A stretch of DNA of 64,000 nucleotides from Streptomyces sp. NBC_00442 (GCF_036014195.1 NZ_CP107918.1:4216001-4280000); one strand, 5' to 3'. Shown: positions 32,969 through 44,734, counted from the first letter of the stretch. Notes: generated by a model not told the origin, from the sequence alone. Translations and numbers: made by a program.

Positions 32969-34306
32969 TCATGCCACCGCGTGCAGCAGTGCCGCCGCCT
33001 CTCCTCGTGAGCTGACGCCCAGCTTGGCCAGGATGTTCGCGACGTGGAACTTCACCGTCGACTCGCTGATGTGCAGCTCCTGGGCGATCGTCCGGTTGCG
33101 GTGGCCCCGGGCGAGATGGCCGAGCACCTCCGCCTCGCGCGGGTGCAGCTCGGACAGCGGGTCGAGGCGCGGTCCCGGTGCGGTGCCGAGTGGCAGGGTC
33201 GCGGTGACCGTGGTGCCCCAGCCGGACAGCGCGTCCACGGCGAGGGTGCCGCCGAGCGCGGCCAGGCGCTGGGCCACGCGGTGGGCGTCGAGGGCCGCGC
33301 GCGGCAGGTCGCCGGGCCCGTCGTCCCGTACGGCGGCGACCAGTTGGCAGTCGGCGAGCCGCCAGCGGACGTGGATGCGGCGCACCCCGTCCTGCCCGGC
33401 CATGGCAAGGACGACGGCGCGCACGGCGGCGCGTGCGAGGTGGGCGACGTCCGCCGCGAGGGAGGTCTCCGCGGTCTCCGCCTCCGGGGCGGCGAATTCG
33501 AGGCGTACCTCGCTGTGGCGGAGCAATGTCCGGAGGGATCGGGCGAGTTGGGCGAAGGCCTCGGCGGCGGGTTCCTCGGTGAGTTCCTGGTTGCGGTCGG
33601 CCTCGGCGCGCACCGCGACCAGGGCGGACACGGCGAGGTCGACGGCGCGCGAGCGGGCCTCGCGGTCGTCGAGGGCCTTGCTGCGCAGCACGCCGAGCAG
33701 CGCGGTGAGCGCGGTTTCGTGGGCCTCGCCGAGCTCGGCGATCACCCGGGCCCGCTCGGCGGCGGTGGACCGGGACTGGGCGAGGGCGCCCGGTACGGCC
33801 TCGGAGGTGAGGCGGGCCCGGTGTCCGGTCGCCAGGTCCCACAACTGCTGGGCGGTCTCCGTGTCCGCCGGTGCCGGCGGGCCGCCGGGGGAGGCGAGGA
33901 CGAGCACGAGCAGCGGGGGCCGTCCCGCCATCGGCGCGGCCTCGCTCGCGATCGCCAGCACCGCCCGCTCCTCGCCGCCGAGCACGGCGGTGCCGTGCCA
34001 GGGCCGGCCGGGTGTGACGCGGGGTTCGAGCGCCTGGAGGTCGGCGACGGTGACGTGCGGGGCCGGCCCCGTGTCGCCGTGCACCAGGTGCACCTTGAAC
34101 GGCGAGTGCGCGCACTGCCCGGACAGTTCGGCGGCGACCGTGTGCGCGACCAGCGGGGCCAGGGCTGCGGAGAGGGTCGGCAGGATCGCGTCCAGTGGCC
34201 CGCGCACCAGCTCGGCGGCGCGCGCGAGGGTGAAGGCGGCGGGCGCCGGGCCGGCGGCGGCCGGGGGTGTGCCCGGGGGTGTGCTGCGGCTCGTGCGGGG
34301 CTCCAT
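32969..34306 (-). CDS. ATPase-LuxR fusion transcriptional regulator
   Basis: 445 residues. Residues about 20-180 are a GAF-like sensor region. Residues about 185-370 have the layout of a NarL-type kinase: a dimerisation helix with [27 protein letters not shown] and an ATPase-like fold ending [13 protein letters not shown] and [23 protein letters not shown] (G1/G2-like). Residues 380-445 are a LuxR helix-turn-helix, [43 protein letters not shown]. The receiver domain between kinase and regulator is missing, so this looks like a two-component pair collapsed into one chain. The target is unknown; it is divergent from an MDR oxidoreductase gene 151 bp away, an obvious candidate. Confidence 0.83.
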   Translation of the reverse strand: MEPRTSRSTPPGTPPAAAGPAPAAFTLARAAELVRGPLDAILPTLSAALAPLVAHTVAAELSGQCAHSPFKVHLVHGDTGPAPHVTVADLQALEPRVTPGRPWHGTAVLGGEERAVLAIASEAAPMAGRPPLLVLVLASPGGPPAPADTETAQQLWDLATGHRARLTSEAVPGALAQSRSTAAERARVIAELGEAHETALTALLGVLRSKALDDREARSRAVDLAVSALVAVRAEADRNQELTEEPAAEAFAQLARSLRTLLRHSEVRLEFAAPEAETAETSLAADVAHLARAAVRAVVLAMAGQDGVRRIHVRWRLADCQLVAAVRDDGPGDLPRAALDAHRVAQRLAALGGTLAVDALSGWGTTVTATLPLGTAPGPRLDPLSELHPREAEVLGHLARGHRNRTIAQELHISESTVKFHVANILAKLGVSSRGEAAALLHAVA

Positions 34307-34457
34307 CGCCCCAGCGTACGGTCGCCACGGCCGGGTGCGCCCCGCCTTGTGGCCAGGTCGAACCGGCCGTAAGGCGGGCCGGGTCGGGCCGGCGGGCGGC
34401 GGAGGCTGGATCCACCGCGCCGGACACGACGTGGTGAGCGATGCGAGGAGTGCTGTG

Positions 34458-35366
34458 ATGGAAGCGATCGTCTACGAGCGGTTCGGCGGCGTCGAGGTGC
34501 TGGCCCTGGGCCGGGCCGACAAGCCCAGGCCGGGCCCCGGCCAGGTCCGGGTGAAGGTGGCCGCGGCGGGCGTCAACCCGGTCGACTACCGCATCCGCAA
34601 CGGCTGGATGCGGCACGCCTTCCCGGTGGCGTTCCCGGCGATCCCGGGTCTGGAACTCGCGGGCACCGTGGATGAACTGGGGGCGGGCGTCACCGGGTTC
34701 GCGGTCGGCGACGAGGTGTTCGGGCACTCGGACACCGGCGCCTACGCCGAGTACGCCCTGGCCACCCATGTCGTGGCCAAGCCGGCCGGGCTGACCTGGG
34801 AGCAGGCCGTGGCGCTGCCCATCGCGGGCGAGACGTCCGAGCGGGTCCTGGGCCAGCTCGGACTGGCCGCGGGGGAGACCCTGTTGGTGCACGGCGCGGC
34901 GGGTGTCGTCGGCTCGGTCGGCGTGCAGCTCGCGGTGGCCCGGGGTGCCACCGTCATCGGTACCGCGTCGCCGGACAACCACGCCTTCCTGCGCGAGCTC
35001 GGCGCGATACCGGTGGCGTACGGTCCCGGTCTGGTCGAGCGGGTGCGCGAGGTGGCCCCGGCGGGCGTCGACGCGGTGTACGACGCGGCGGGCAAGGGCG
35101 CGCTGCCCGACTCCATCGAGCTGCGCGGCGGCACCGCCACGCGCATCGTCACCATCGCCGACACGAGCGCCGCCGAGCACGGCGTCCCGTTCAGCGGGGA
35201 GTCCATGACCGACCCCGTGCCGGTCTTCGCGGCGCACGCCCGGCTCGCGGTCGAGGGCAGGCTGCGCATCCGGCACGCCGAGACGTTCCCGCTGGCCGGG
35301 GCGCCCAAGGCCCTGGAGCTCAGCGAGGGCGGCCACACCCGGGGCAAGCTCGTCGTCATGCCGTGA
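34458..35366 (+). CDS. NADP-dependent quinone-oxidoreductase-type MDR enzyme
   Basis: 302 residues. The N-terminal GroES-like domain ([33 protein letters not shown]) lacks the zinc ligands of alcohol dehydrogenases. The Rossmann part has the nucleotide motif [15 protein letters not shown]. These are features of quinone/enone reductases that use NADPH on small carbonyl substrates. ATG 34458 is preceded by GAGGAG at 34445-34450. The 3' end overlaps the convergent AraC gene by 11 bp. It is divergent from the ATPase-LuxR gene. The physiological substrate is unknown. Confidence 0.88.
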   Translation: MEAIVYERFGGVEVLALGRADKPRPGPGQVRVKVAAAGVNPVDYRIRNGWMRHAFPVAFPAIPGLELAGTVDELGAGVTGFAVGDEVFGHSDTGAYAEYALATHVVAKPAGLTWEQAVALPIAGETSERVLGQLGLAAGETLLVHGAAGVVGSVGVQLAVARGATVIGTASPDNHAFLRELGAIPVAYGPGLVERVREVAPAGVDAVYDAAGKGALPDSIELRGGTATRIVTIADTSAAEHGVPFSGESMTDPVPVFAAHARLAVEGRLRIRHAETFPLAGAPKALELSEGGHTRGKLVVMP

Positions 35367-36270
35367 CGGACGCCGCCCGGTAGCGCCCCGGCGTCGTGCC
35401 GTACTGCCTGCTGAAGGCGTGCGACAGGGCGTACGGGGTGCTGTAGCCGACCCGTGCGGCGATGGCGTCCAGCGCGTCGGGGGTGGTGCGCAGCAGGGCC
35501 GCGGCCCGGGTGAGGCGCCACCAGGTGAGGTACGCCATCGGGGCGCGGCCGACCAGGGCGGTGAAGCGGCGCGCCAACGTGGCCCGGGAGACGCCGGCGT
35601 GGGCGGCGAGGACGTCGTTGTTCCAGGCCGCCGCGGGATCCTCGTGCAGGGCGTGCAGGGCGGCGGCGACCGCCGGGTCGTGGAGTGCGGCGGGCCAGCG
35701 CGATGTGGTGCTGTCCGCCATCCAGGCCCGTACGAGATAGACGAGCAGCAGGTCGAGCAGGCTCGGCAGGGCGATGGCCGCGCCGGGGCGGGCGGAGCCG
35801 ACTTCGCGGCCCAACAGGTCGATGGCGGCGCGCAGTTCGTGGTGGTGGCCGTCGTGACCCGGGATGTGGACGACGTCCGGCAGGTCGGCCATGAGCGGGT
35901 GGGTGTGGCGCCGGTCGAGCCGGTACTTGCCGCACAGCAGCTCCGTATCGCCCGTTCCGTCGGGGGAGTTGGCGGCCGCTTCGCGCGACCACTGGGCGAA
36001 GTCGACGGCGCGGGCGAGCCGTTCCCCGTCGGCGGGGCGGTCGGCGATGACGTGTCCGCTGCCGTGCGGGAGCAGTACCGCGTCGCCGGTGTTCAGGGCG
36101 AGCGCCGTGCCGCCCTCGGTCAGCATCCAGCAGCGGCCCTCCAGGACGACGTGGAAGCCGGCGCCTTCGTAGGGGTCGAGCCGGGCGCACCACGGGCCGC
36201 CCACCCGCAGCCTGGTGGAGGAGGGTCGGCCCACCCGTACCGCGGAGATCGCGTCGCTCACCAGGTCCAT
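35356..36270 (-). CDS. AraC-family transcriptional regulator
   Basis: 304 residues. The N-terminal cupin sensor (about residues 20-180: FHVVLEGRCWMLTEGG, LNTGDAVLLPHG) is of the Cupin_6/DUF6597-like type. Two helix-turn-helix units follow at about 205-300, the first with WNNDVLAAHAGVSRATLARRFTALVG and the second with IAARVGYSTPYALSHAFSRQYGTTPGRYR, the family signature. It is divergent from the metallo-hydrolase gene, and a perfect 10-bp inverted repeat lies between them, so it probably controls that gene and possibly itself. Its 3' end overlaps the convergent oxidoreductase by 11 bp. Confidence 0.9.
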   Translation of the reverse strand: MDLVSDAISAVRVGRPSSTRLRVGGPWCARLDPYEGAGFHVVLEGRCWMLTEGGTALALNTGDAVLLPHGSGHVIADRPADGERLARAVDFAQWSREAAANSPDGTGDTELLCGKYRLDRRHTHPLMADLPDVVHIPGHDGHHHELRAAIDLLGREVGSARPGAAIALPSLLDLLLVYLVRAWMADSTTSRWPAALHDPAVAAALHALHEDPAAAWNNDVLAAHAGVSRATLARRFTALVGRAPMAYLTWWRLTRAAALLRTTPDALDAIAARVGYSTPYALSHAFSRQYGTTPGRYRAASVTA

Positions 36271-36302
36271 GCGGCCAGCTTAGCGACACGCCACCGACGT
36301 GC

Positions 36303-36350
36303 TGAGACGTTCGAGTATTCCGGTGAGCCGGGAAAGCATTGAACGTCTCA
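36303..36350. promoter_or_regulatory. Inverted repeat between AraC and metallo-hydrolase genes
   Basis: TGAGACGTTC (36303-36312) and its exact complement GAACGTCTCA (36341-36350) are separated by 28 bp. The block sits in the 133-bp divergent intergenic region, a likely site for a dimeric regulator such as the adjacent AraC protein. Confidence 0.6.
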
Positions 36351-36403
36351 TGTCTGCGTGCCTAGGGTCGTGGCGACGGACAGTGAGCGGAAGGCGGCAG
36401 GGC

Positions 36404-37297
36404 ATGCGGAGCATCACGTTGGGAGAGGTCGAGATCGTCAGGGTCGTGGAGTGGGAGGGCACGTTCGGGCCCGCCCGCACCATCGTGCCCGAGGCCGGGA
36501 TCGAGACGTGGAAGGCGAACGAGGAGATGCTCGCGCCGCACTTCTGGGAGCGCGAGAGCGACCGGTGGATCGGTGCGCTCCAGACGTGGGTGCTGCGCAG
36601 CGGCGGGCGGACGGTGCTGGTGGACACCGGAGTGGGCAATGGGCGCGAGCGGCCCAGCATGCCGATGTTCCACCACCGGAACACCGATTTCCTGGGCGGG
36701 CTCGCGGCCGCGGGGGTGCGGCCCGAGGACGTCGACGTCGTCGTCAACACCCATCTGCACGCCGACCACGTCGGCTGGAACACGGTGGCGGCGGGGCCCG
36801 GCGCGTGGACGCCCGCCTTCCCCAACGCCACCTACCTCATGCCGGCCGCCGACCACGCCCACTTCGACCCGGCCAACGGGCGCGATCTGCGCGTGGACGA
36901 CGTGGAGCTGTTCGAGGACAGCGTCGCGCCCGTGGTGCGGGCCGGGCAGGCCGTGCTGTGGGAGGGCGAGCACCGCATCGACGAGAACCTCGTCCTGGAG
37001 GCCGCGCCCGGACACACCCCGGGCTCCTCGGTGCTGAGGCTCGCCTCCGGCGGCGAGCGGGCCGTGTTCGTCGGCGACCTGCTGCACAGCCCCGTACAGA
37101 TCGCCCACCCGTCGCACAACAGCTGCTTCTGCGAGGACGAGACGCAGGCCGCGGCCACCCGCCACCGCATCCTCGGCCGGGCCGCCGACGAGCGCGAACT
37201 CGTCGTGCCGGCCCACTTCGGCGGCCCCGGGGCCTTCGAAGTGCGGCGCGACGGCGGCCGGTTCGCGGTCGGCGCGTGGGCCTCCTACGGCGCGTAG
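36404..37297 (+). CDS. MBL-fold metallo-hydrolase
   Basis: 297 residues. The zinc site THLHADHVGW (HxHxDH) is near residue 117, with further ligands in AAPGHTPGSSV, FVGDLLHSP (Asp) and VPAHFGGPG (His). The family includes lactonases and other hydrolases of esters or thioesters; N-acyl-homoserine-lactonase-like enzymes have this layout, but the substrate cannot be told. ATG 36404 starts the conserved RSITLGEVEIVRV sequence; AAGGCGGCAGGGC upstream is a fair ribosome site. It is divergent from an AraC gene and convergent with an SGNH hydrolase gene, overlapping its 3' end by 13 bp. Confidence 0.88.
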   Translation: MRSITLGEVEIVRVVEWEGTFGPARTIVPEAGIETWKANEEMLAPHFWERESDRWIGALQTWVLRSGGRTVLVDTGVGNGRERPSMPMFHHRNTDFLGGLAAAGVRPEDVDVVVNTHLHADHVGWNTVAAGPGAWTPAFPNATYLMPAADHAHFDPANGRDLRVDDVELFEDSVAPVVRAGQAVLWEGEHRIDENLVLEAAPGHTPGSSVLRLASGGERAVFVGDLLHSPVQIAHPSHNSCFCEDETQAAATRHRILGRAADERELVVPAHFGGPGAFEVRRDGGRFAVGAWASYGA

Positions 37298-37989
37298 GGG
37301 GCTTCGGCCCGAAGTCCGTAGCGGGCGCCGAGCTCCCAGGCTCCGTGCAGTGCGTCCGCGAAGGCGCCCGCCAGCTTGTGCTCGCCGGCGGGGCCCGGGT
37401 GCGTGCCGTCGTAGGTGTCCGTGCGGATGTCGTAGGTGTCGGGGACCGCGGCGAGCAGCAGCGGTGAGGCCGCCGTGTCGAGGTCGGCGACGGCCTTGGC
37501 GAGCAGCGCGTTGAAGCGGTCCACCTCGGCGGCGAACGCGGCGTCGTCGCGCGCCCGGATGTTGGGGATGACGGGCAGACACACCATGCGCACCCGCGGG
37601 TTGGCGGCGCGGGCGCCCTCGACGAACGCGCGGACACTGGCGGCGGTCTGTTCCGCGTCCGTGTAGAACCCGAGGTCTATCAGGCCGAGCGAGACGAGCA
37701 GCACGTCCGCCCGGCTCTCCGCGACGGCCGGGCCGATCAGCGGCGCCATGTGCAGCCAGCCCTCGCCCCAGCCCGCCAGGTGGCGGCGGGCCGCGGGCGG
37801 GAAGGCGGGGGCGGCGTAGTCGTGCGAGACGGGCGCCCCGGCCGCCGGGTCGTACAGCGCGGTGCGCGGCCCGACGATCTCGTACCGGCCGGGCAGGGAC
37901 GTTTCGAGGTGGCACCACATGCGGTAGCGCCACGTGAAGTCGCCGGGGCACCCGATGGTCATGGAGTCGCCGACGAAGAGAAAACGCAT
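37285..37989 (-). CDS. SGNH/GDSL-family hydrolase
   Basis: 234 residues. The nucleophile motif is FVGDSMTIG (block I, Ser9 by count), the block III-like LVSLGLIDLGF has no classical GxND, and block V DGTHPGPAGEH supplies Asp and His. No signal peptide is evident, so a cytoplasmic esterase is likely. Three close Met codons (38001, 37998, 37989) are possible starts; 37989 is taken because homologues begin MRFLFVGDSMT. The 3' end overlaps the metallo-hydrolase gene by 13 bp in convergent orientation. The substrate is unknown. Confidence 0.82.
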   Translation of the reverse strand: MRFLFVGDSMTIGCPGDFTWRYRMWCHLETSLPGRYEIVGPRTALYDPAAGAPVSHDYAAPAFPPAARRHLAGWGEGWLHMAPLIGPAVAESRADVLLVSLGLIDLGFYTDAEQTAASVRAFVEGARAANPRVRMVCLPVIPNIRARDDAAFAAEVDRFNALLAKAVADLDTAASPLLLAAVPDTYDIRTDTYDGTHPGPAGEHKLAGAFADALHGAWELGARYGLRAEAPYAP

Positions 37990-38076
37990 GGGGGACATCA
38001 TTACCGATCGGTACGCCCGGCGGCGACGTGACGGTCGACACCCCGGCATGCACCGGAGGCCAGGGAGACTGGGCGC

Positions 38077-39054
38077 ATGCGTTCGCTTCTGAGAGTGTGC
38101 GGGACGGCCGGCCTCGTCCTGTGGTGTGCCGCGGGTCCGGCCCTGGCCGACGACGGCGGCTTCACCATCAAGGACCCCCGGATCAAGGAGTCCAGCGGGC
38201 TCGCCGCGAGCCGCGCCCATCCGGGCGTCTACTGGACGCACAACGACAGCGGCGACGGCCCCTACGTCTACGCCGTCGACGCGAAGACGGGCCGCACCGT
38301 CGCGCGGATCACCATGGAGGGCGTGGGACGGCCGCGCGATGTGGAGGCGATATCGATCGGGCCGGACGGCGACCTCTACGTCGGCGACATCGGCGACAAC
38401 CTGGACGGCTCCTGGAACCACGTCTGGATCTACCGCTTCCCCGAGCCCGCCCAGCTGCGGGACCAGACGGTCAAGGCGACGCAGTACGACGTCCGGTACG
38501 CCGACGGGCCGCGCAACGCCGAGGCGCTGATGGTCCACCCGAAGACGGGCCGCGTCTACATCGCCTCCAAGCGCGAGAGCGGCGGCGGCCTCTACGAGGG
38601 CCCGGCCACGCTGTCGGCCTCGGGCACGAACGTCTTCCGCAGGGTCGGCGAGGTGCCCTGGGTGACCGACGGCGCGTTCTCGCCGGACGGTACGAAGCTG
38701 GCGCTGCGGGGCTACTTCTCGCTGGCCGAATACGCCTGGAAGGGCGGGACGGGCGATCCGCTCGGGGACTGGCACGCGGTGCCCGGAACGCCGGTGCAGG
38801 GGCAGTCGGAATCGGTGACGTACACCCCGGACGGCTCGGCCCTGATGGTCGGCTCGGAGGGCGCCGAGAGCGGCGTGGTCCGCGTCCCCCTCAAGGAGGA
38901 CGGCGCCAAGTCGCCCGCCGCGGGCGGCAGTTCCACCGGATCGGGCGAAACCGCGGGCAAGGGGAACGTCCTGGTCGGTGCGATGGTTCTGGCGCTCGCC
39001 ACCGCGCTCGCCCTGGGCGCGAAGCGCGTGCTGCGGCGGCCGAGGAACGGCTGA
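38077..39054 (+). CDS. Membrane-anchored secreted beta-propeller-like protein
   Basis: 325 residues. A signal peptide (MRSLLRVCGTAGLVLWCAAGPALADD, cleaved after ALA) leads into a beta-propeller-like domain with repeated short motifs (YWTHNDSGDGPYVYAVD, YVGDIGDNLDGSWNHVWIYRF, VYIASKRESGGGLYEG, TDGAFSPDGTKLALRGY). A Ser/Gly linker and a C-terminal transmembrane helix followed by KRVLRRPRNG anchor it to the outer face of the membrane. The function is unknown; similar proteins are annotated as WD40-like or esterase-like. The gene is divergent from the SGNH gene (75 bp) and ends at a strong bidirectional terminator. Confidence 0.8.
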   Translation: MRSLLRVCGTAGLVLWCAAGPALADDGGFTIKDPRIKESSGLAASRAHPGVYWTHNDSGDGPYVYAVDAKTGRTVARITMEGVGRPRDVEAISIGPDGDLYVGDIGDNLDGSWNHVWIYRFPEPAQLRDQTVKATQYDVRYADGPRNAEALMVHPKTGRVYIASKRESGGGLYEGPATLSASGTNVFRRVGEVPWVTDGAFSPDGTKLALRGYFSLAEYAWKGGTGDPLGDWHAVPGTPVQGQSESVTYTPDGSALMVGSEGAESGVVRVPLKEDGAKSPAAGGSSTGSGETAGKGNVLVGAMVLALATALALGAKRVLRRPRNG

Positions 39055-39113
39055 GCAACCACGACGGCGGCCGGGGCCCGTGGGCGGACCCGGGGCGGGG
39101 GCGGACCCGGGGC

Positions 39114-39143
39114 GGGGGCCCGCGCCGTGCGGTGCGGGCCCCC
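39114..39143. terminator. Shared terminator of convergent genes
   Basis: GGGGGCCCGC (39114-39123) and its complement GCGGGCCCCC (39134-39143) with a 10-nt loop lie between the propeller gene (ending 39054) and the leftward DUF4360 gene (ending 39159), so it can serve both. Confidence 0.75.
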
Positions 39144-39158
39144 GGTGGTGCGCGGTGC

Positions 39159-39815
39159 TCAGCGCTGTCCCGGGCACTCCTTCCATGCGAGGTGGTAGAT
39201 GGTCTGGATGTCGCCGTCGGTGGAGTCCATGGCGATGAAGCTGTTGGTGTGCGGGTCCGAGGTGCCGGCGTTGGCCCGGAGCTCGGTGTTGATGTTGAAG
39301 TTGCGCTGGACGCCGCAGGGGGCCCACACCAGCTGGCCCCAGTCGGTGGAGTCGGTGGCCTGCCAGTCGTCGTCGTAGGGGCCGGTGAACGGGTGCGTTC
39401 TGCTCGCCGTGTCGGGCGAGCCCTGGAAGTAGTACGAGGCCTTCTGGGTGGCGTTCGCGCCGCTCTCCAGGTGGGCGTAGCCGCGGTAGTCGGCGCTCGC
39501 GACGGCGTAGGTGAAGCCCGACGGGACGTGCACGATCAGGTTGAGCTGGCAGTTCTTGCGGAAGTCGGTCGGCTTGGCGCCGGCACCGGCCTGGGCCAGG
39601 TACTGGCTGTAGGTGACGGTGAAGGCGGTGTTGTCGGGCGAGACGGCGACCGCGGCGGTGCCGATGGGGCAGCCGGAACCGTTGACGGTCGCGACCTCGA
39701 TGACGATCTTGTCGGGCGGTGCGGTGATGCCGGAGGGGGCGGACGCGGCCTGCGTGAAGAGCGACGAGGCGAGGAACGCCGCGGTCGCGGCGCCTGCCAG
39801 AAGTGCACCGGGCAT
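39159..39815 (-). CDS. Secreted DUF4360 protein
   Basis: 218 residues. A signal peptide (MPGALLAGAATAAFLASSLFTQAASA) precedes the DUF4360 domain, with VATVNGSGCPIGTAAVAVSPDNTAF, FRKNCQLNLIVHVPSGFTYA and a C-terminal pair of cysteines (APCGVQRNF, KECPGQR), so four cysteines probably form two disulfides. The family is secreted in actinobacteria, fungi and oomycetes, with no known function. ATG 39815 is chosen because GGAG lies just upstream on the minus strand and it starts the signal peptide; upstream Met codons (39869, 39890) would add a non-signal extension. Confidence 0.82.
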   Translation of the reverse strand: MPGALLAGAATAAFLASSLFTQAASAPSGITAPPDKIVIEVATVNGSGCPIGTAAVAVSPDNTAFTVTYSQYLAQAGAGAKPTDFRKNCQLNLIVHVPSGFTYAVASADYRGYAHLESGANATQKASYYFQGSPDTASRTHPFTGPYDDDWQATDSTDWGQLVWAPCGVQRNFNINTELRANAGTSDPHTNSFIAMDSTDGDIQTIYHLAWKECPGQR

Positions 39816-40050
39816 GATGCTCCGATCGGTTGTCGGTGGCCTTGCGGAACGTGGGGGGTCCAGCCGCATGCCCATGTCGCCGTGGAGCACGGCCGACGGT
39901 GGATGACGGAGACGTCAGGACATGGACATGTCAAAAATTGAACCGGTCCGGCCGTGGTGCGGAGCGCGCCGGACCGCTTTGGATGCTAGGGACCAACTCC
40001 CCTGCGGAATAGGGCGGTTATCGGCCGACGCGACAACGGCCCTCGCGCCC

Positions 40051-40099
40051 GCACGCACGAGGGCCCGGCACCACGACGGTGCCGGGCCCTCACGCGTGC
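40051..40099. terminator. Long hairpin terminator after serC
   Basis: Inner stem of 14 perfect pairs (GAGGGCCCGGCACC at 40059-40072, complement 40078-40091) with an ACGAC loop, plus an outer stem GCACGC/GCGTGC (40051-40056 with 40094-40099) across a 2x2 internal loop. It lies 20 bp after the serC stop. Confidence 0.9.
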
Positions 40100-40119
40100 G
40101 CCTGATTACACGCCGATGC

Positions 40120-42580
<2,461 letters not shown>

Positions 42581-42584
<4 letters not shown>

Positions 42585-43810
42585 CTGGCTGCTCCAAGGG
42601 CGGGAGTAGGAGTGAATGTCACGGGAAGCTCGGTCAGGCCGCGCAGCCACGGCGACGGCCGGCGGGTCAACTGGCCGGCGGACAGCGGGAGATCGACGTC
42701 CGGAAGCCGGTCGAGCAGCACCTCGATCCCGGTCCGCGCGATGACCTCGGCGACCTCCTGCGCGGGGAAGGGACAGCGGTGCTCGCCGTGCCCGAAGGAG
42801 AAGAACGCGCTGTTGCCGCCGGTGAGCGCGCCCGCGTCGGTACGTATCTGCGGGTCGCCGTTGGCGGCCGCGAGGCCGAGGAGCAGCAGATCGCCGGCGC
42901 GGATGTGCTGGCCGCCGAGGCGGGTGTCGCGGGCGGCCCAGCGGCCCGCCACGTTCTGCGTGGGGGTGTCCTCCCACAGCACCTCGTTCATCGCCTCGCC
43001 GACGCTGTGCCGGCCGCCGGCGAGCGACGCGGCGAACCGGTCGTCGGTGAGCATCAGGCGCAGCGAGTTGCCGATCCAGTCGGCGGTGGGCTGGTGGCCC
43101 GCGGCCATCATCACCATCAGGTCCTGGCCGACCTCCTCGACGCTGAAGCCGTACGGATTGGCGAGCATCCGCGACGCCACGTCCTCGCCCGGCTCGACCT
43201 GCTTGGCGTTGAGCAGCGCGTACATCGACTCGGCGAGGTGGCGCTGGCCCTCCAGGGCGCCCTCCCTGCCGTTGATCATGTCGTTCATGGCGGTGACGAG
43301 CCCGGGGCCCTGCTCGTCGGCGAACCCGTACAGCCGGGCCAGGACCCGGACCGGCAGGAGCATCGCGTACTGGCCGACGATGTCGCAGCTCCCCGCGCCG
43401 CACAACGCGTCGATCAGCTCGTCCGCGAACCGCTCGGCGTGGCTGCGCAGTTCGAACGGGTCGACGGCCTCAAGGGCCTCTGAGACCATCGCCGCGCGCT
43501 CGCGGTGACGCTCGCCCACCGTGTACAGGATCGACGGCTGCTTGCGGCCGATCATCGGGAGGAGCGGCCAGTCGGCGGGGATGCGGTCCCACTGGTTCCA
43601 CAGGTCGGAGTCGCGCGAGAACAGCATCGGGTCGCTGGTGACCTGGTGCAGCTCGCGGTAGCCGAGCACCAGCCAGGCCGGCACGTCGCCGTCGAGGACG
43701 ACGGGCGCCACGGCACCGTGGTCGCGCCGCAGGTCGCGGTAGAGCGCGTTCGGCTCGGTCTGGAAGCGGGGGCCGCTCAGCGGGACGGGGGCGGGGATCG
43801 GGCACGTCAC
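42581..43810 (-). CDS. cvnE: Cytochrome P450, CYP157-like, lacking the ExxR arginine (CvnE)
   Basis: 409 residues. The haem ligand C346 is in FGHGEHRCPFPAQ, but the K-helix reads E276-V-L-W279, so the Arg of ExxR is Trp. The CYP157 family is known for exactly this loss, which makes it a genuine family trait rather than decay. The I-helix has MAAGHQPTADW without the usual acid-Thr pair. CYP157 genes sit directly behind cvnD in several Streptomyces conservons (rarE in cvn9). GTG 43810 overlaps the CvnD stop (GTGA), and the ATG of the next P450 overlaps its stop. Catalytic activity is doubtful; a ligand-binding or signalling role is inference. Confidence 0.9.
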
Positions 43811-44406
43811 GGTATGAGCTCCGGTGCTTGTCGCAGGCGTGCGAGATGTTCTACGAGGGTGATCAGTACGGTCTTGCTCGACGCGCGGGCGCGGGCGTCG
43901 CAGCGCAGCAGCGGCACCTCGGCCGGCAGGTCGAGCGCCTCGCGGACCTGCGCCTCGGTGTGCGCGGGCCCGCCGAAGTCGTTGCACGCCACGACGAACG
44001 GCGTGCCGTGGTGCTCCAGGCGGTCGATGGCGTACCAGGAGTCCGCCAGGCGCCGCGTGTCGACGAGGACGACCGCGCCGAGCGTGCCCGCGAAGAGCCG
44101 GTCCCACAGGAACCAGAACCGCTCCTGGCCGGGCGCGCCGAACAGGTACAGGACGTTGCGCGCGTCCAGGGTGATGCGGCCGAAGTCGAAGGCGACGGTG
44201 GTGGCCGTCTTCGTGCCGACGCCGGCGAGGTCGTCGACCGCCTCGCCCGCCTTGGTCATGGTCTCCTCGGTGTTCAGCGGACGGATCTCGCTGACCGAGC
44301 GCACCATGGTCGTCTTTCCGACGCCGAAACCTCCGACGACGACGATTTTGAGGCCATTGTCCGCGGTCCCCGCGAGGGCGGGCCGTTCAGAGATTTCGGA
44401 GGCCAA
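43807..44406 (-). CDS. cvnD: Conservon Ras-like GTPase CvnD
   Basis: 199-residue small GTPase of the MglA-like/Rab-like conservon type. G1 is GGFGVGKTT (residues 25-33), a Thr-rich switch is VGTKTATTVAFDFG, G3 is FGAPGQERF with Pro where Ras has Gly-neighbouring residues, and the base-specificity loop is CNDFG rather than NKxD. In the S. coelicolor system CvnD associates with the CvnA-B-C complex at the membrane in a GTP-dependent way. It overlaps cvnC by 20 bp and the next gene by four. The start at 44406 is at MASEISERP; no other start keeps G1 intact with a shorter leader. Confidence 0.95.
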   Translation of the reverse strand: MASEISERPALAGTADNGLKIVVVGGFGVGKTTMVRSVSEIRPLNTEETMTKAGEAVDDLAGVGTKTATTVAFDFGRITLDARNVLYLFGAPGQERFWFLWDRLFAGTLGAVVLVDTRRLADSWYAIDRLEHHGTPFVVACNDFGGPAHTEAQVREALDLPAEVPLLRCDARARASSKTVLITLVEHLARLRQAPELIP

Positions 44407-44734
44407 CGAGCACCTGCTCCAGGATGTCGGGGTCGGGAAGGCGGTGGGAGGAGCGCGGATGGCGGGCGCTGATGCGGCCGGTGTCGTGCAGATCGGCTAG
44501 CAGGATGCGGACCACCGTCACGGGCAGACCGAGCTCGGCGGCGATCTCCACGACCGCGGTCGGGAAACGGCACATGCGCAGGATCGCCGCGTGCTCGGAC
44601 TGCATGCCGGGCATCGGGTCGGACTCGGTGACCACCAGGGTCACCAGGTCGAAGGCCGCCGAACCGGAACGGCTGCGTCCGCCGGTGAGCGTGTAGAGCC
44701 GGTCCGGCGAGTCGTCCCGGCCCGGCCGGCTCAT
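44387..44734 (-). CDS. cvnC: Conservon DUF742 protein CvnC
   Basis: 115 residues with the DUF742 pattern: RLYTLTGGRSRSG near the N terminus, FDLVTLVV, SEHAAILRMCRFPTAVVEIAAELGLPVTVVRILLADL (a winged-helix-like region) and a C-terminal LEQVLVGLRNL. CvnC is part of the membrane-associated heterocomplex with CvnA and CvnB in S. coelicolor; the biochemical role is unknown. ATG 44734 overlaps the cvnB stop (ATGA). Confidence 0.94.
   Translation of the reverse strand: MSRPGRDDSPDRLYTLTGGRSRSGSAAFDLVTLVVTESDPMPGMQSEHAAILRMCRFPTAVVEIAAELGLPVTVVRILLADLHDTGRISARHPRSSHRLPDPDILEQVLVGLRNL

Noticed and set aside
39919..39932. GACATG-GA-CATGTC near-palindrome upstream of the DUF4360 gene
   Set aside because: Six-bp arms are short, the site is about 105 bp from the gene, and no regulator is adjacent; too weak to list as an operator.
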